A DNA stretch of 35,428 bases from Candidatus Magasanikiibacteriota bacterium (GTDB taxonomy: Bacteria; Patescibacteriota; Patescibacteriia; Magasanikbacterales; UBA922), in the NCBI GenBank assembly GCA_903837125.1, contig CAILTG010000060.1:1-35428 (forward strand), read 5' to 3'. Below are positions 34,383 to 35,428 of the stretch, one piece after another (position 1 is the stretch's first letter; every line of letters starts with the position of its first letter). The notes under the pieces are model-generated. The model was not told the origin of the DNA, made no database searches, and was given only the letters and a program-made list of their open reading frames with translations. Made by a program: the position numbers and the translations under genes.

Positions 34383-35428
34383 ATGCAATTAAATAAATAC
34401 ACAAACAATATTCGCCTGCTGGCGGCAGTTATTGGAATAATTGGATTTTTAACATTTTTACCAAATTTAAATACTGGTTTTCTTTCTGATGACTATGATT
34501 TTTTAGCCCGAATGGACAATGTAAAAAATTTAACTACTGCCGTTGAAACGATTAATCCTGCTGGACAAAGTTTCTGGCGCCCAGTATTAAACACCAGTTT
34601 TCTTTTAAACTATGCTATTTTTGGAGAAAATTCAGCTATTTCCTATCATCTAATTAATAACTTACTCCACGCCCTTACTGCCGCTTTTGTTTTTTTAATA
34701 TTTTACGAACTTCTCAATGACAAAAAAACCGCTTTTTTAGGAAGTCTACTTTTTGTCATTTACCCCATGCATCATGAGTCAATCACCTGGATTGCCGGAC
34801 GCACAGATTTGTTGGCAGCAGTTTTCTTTGTGTCTTCACTGGATTTGTATATTTTATATTTAAAAAGAAATAAAATATATTTATATCTTAGCAGTTTATT
34901 ATTATTTATTTTGTCAGTTTTAAGCAAAGAAATGGCGCTCTCACTGCCCATCATGTTTTTTTTAGTTGATTTAATCTGGTTCAAAAAAAATATATCTCTA
35001 AATTCATACTTAAAAAAGTATGCTCCTCTTATTTTAATTTTATTATTATATTTTGTTGGCAGATATTTTTCCATTCATCAATTAATCGGCGGCTATTCAT
35101 CATTTGGAAAAAGCACACAATTAAATGTGGATCTATTCAGTCCAATTATTTCTCCGGTTTTTTATTTTACAAAAATTATAAATTTTTCTTTTTTAATTAA
35201 TTACCCCAGCCACTTCATTGCCGAAATCGCCAACTTCAGTTTAATTTTTAGAAAATATATTGTTTTTGGTTTTTTTGCCCTCCTAGCTGTTTTTTTAAAC
35301 AAGATAAAAACTAACTACAAAAATTTAGCTGCTCTCTACTTACTAGCAATAATTTCAGTACTACCGGCTTGGTCAATGTTAAAAGGTATCCAAATTAACG
35401 GCGAAAGCAGTCGTTTTTTATACATACC
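34383..35428 (+). CDS. TMTC/PMT-like GT-C membrane glycosyltransferase, 3' end outside window
   Basis: The frame starts at ATG 34383 and is open to the last base (348 codons). It begins with a membrane helix, then the outer loop NTGFLSDDYDFLARM with the acidic pair typical of GT-C mannosyltransferases. A later segment, MHHESITWIAGRTDLLAAVF, matches the His-x-Glu...Trp-Ile-x-Gly-Arg-x-Asp pattern I associate with TMTC-type O-mannosyltransferases. Several more hydrophobic helices follow. It should glycosylate exported proteins or lipids from a polyprenyl-phosphate sugar. It is 1 nt behind purH, so it is probably cotranscribed with the purine genes, an unrelated pairing. Confidence 0.8.
   Translation, partial: MQLNKYTNNIRLLAAVIGIIGFLTFLPNLNTGFLSDDYDFLARMDNVKNLTTAVETINPAGQSFWRPVLNTSFLLNYAIFGENSAISYHLINNLLHALTAAFVFLIFYELLNDKKTAFLGSLLFVIYPMHHESITWIAGRTDLLAAVFFVSSLDLYILYLKRNKIYLYLSSLLLFILSVLSKEMALSLPIMFFLVDLIWFKKNISLNSYLKKYAPLILILLLYFVGRYFSIHQLIGGYSSFGKSTQLNVDLFSPIISPVFYFTKIINFSFLINYPSHFIAEIANFSLIFRKYIVFGFFALLAVFLNKIKTNYKNLAALYLLAIISVLPAWSMLKGIQINGESSRFLYI

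Overview
The window reads as a stretch of an A+T-rich bacterial genome, most likely a Patescibacteria/CPR member. That assignment is inference. It rests on compact gene packing, near-absence of Shine-Dalgarno motifs, a stand-alone SWIB-domain protein, many small interspersed repeats that invade coding sequence, and hypothetical proteins of the kind seen in that group. TGA acts as a normal stop (purC and purQ end in TGA), so the UGA=Gly recoded CPR lineages are excluded.

Layout. Positions 1-1965 (minus strand) carry a HIT hydrolase, an ADP-ribose-pyrophosphatase-like NUDIX protein and a two-NUDIX-domain protein that runs off the left edge. Positions 2034-9362 hold envelope/glycan genes: a SAM methyltransferase, two large GT-C-like membrane proteins, a G+C-rich CDP-alcohol phosphatidyltransferase that looks acquired, and a GT4 glycosyltransferase containing three different in-frame repeats. 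Positions 9526-19197 are replication/repair and unknowns: dnaB, ybaB, recR, an unknown gene plus a membrane-anchored VirD4/TraG-like ATPase, a 204-aa unknown, SWIB, dnaX and a C39-like exported protein. Then come tRNA-Gln(CUG), a 111-aa unknown behind a consensus promoter, a zinc-ribbon methyltransferase and a 26-aa basic peptide closed by a terminator.

Positions 20973-34381 form one long purine operon: folD-purA-purL-purM-purQ(S)-purC-purE-purF-purD-purN-purH, followed 1 nt later by a TMTC-like GT-C gene that leaves the window. These genes cover PRPP to IMP except the purB step, plus the first step from IMP to AMP; FolD supplies folate one-carbon units for PurN and PurH. Notable points: PurQ carries a C-terminal extension that looks like two PurS units, PurE is of the class II (AIR carboxylase) type with no purK nearby, PurF lacks the Fe-S cysteines, and purM is broken by an apparent 1-nt deletion.

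The most striking non-genic signal is a set of small repeat families: paired inverted elements at gene junctions, a 64-nt palindrome, A+T-rich TTTCAAATT/CCAATTTCC elements, and 7-nt tandem repeats. They repeatedly supply stop codons, alternative N-termini, gene tails or in-frame peptide insertions. Most genes lack visible Shine-Dalgarno sequences, and two promoters sit so close to the ATG that leaderless mRNAs are likely.
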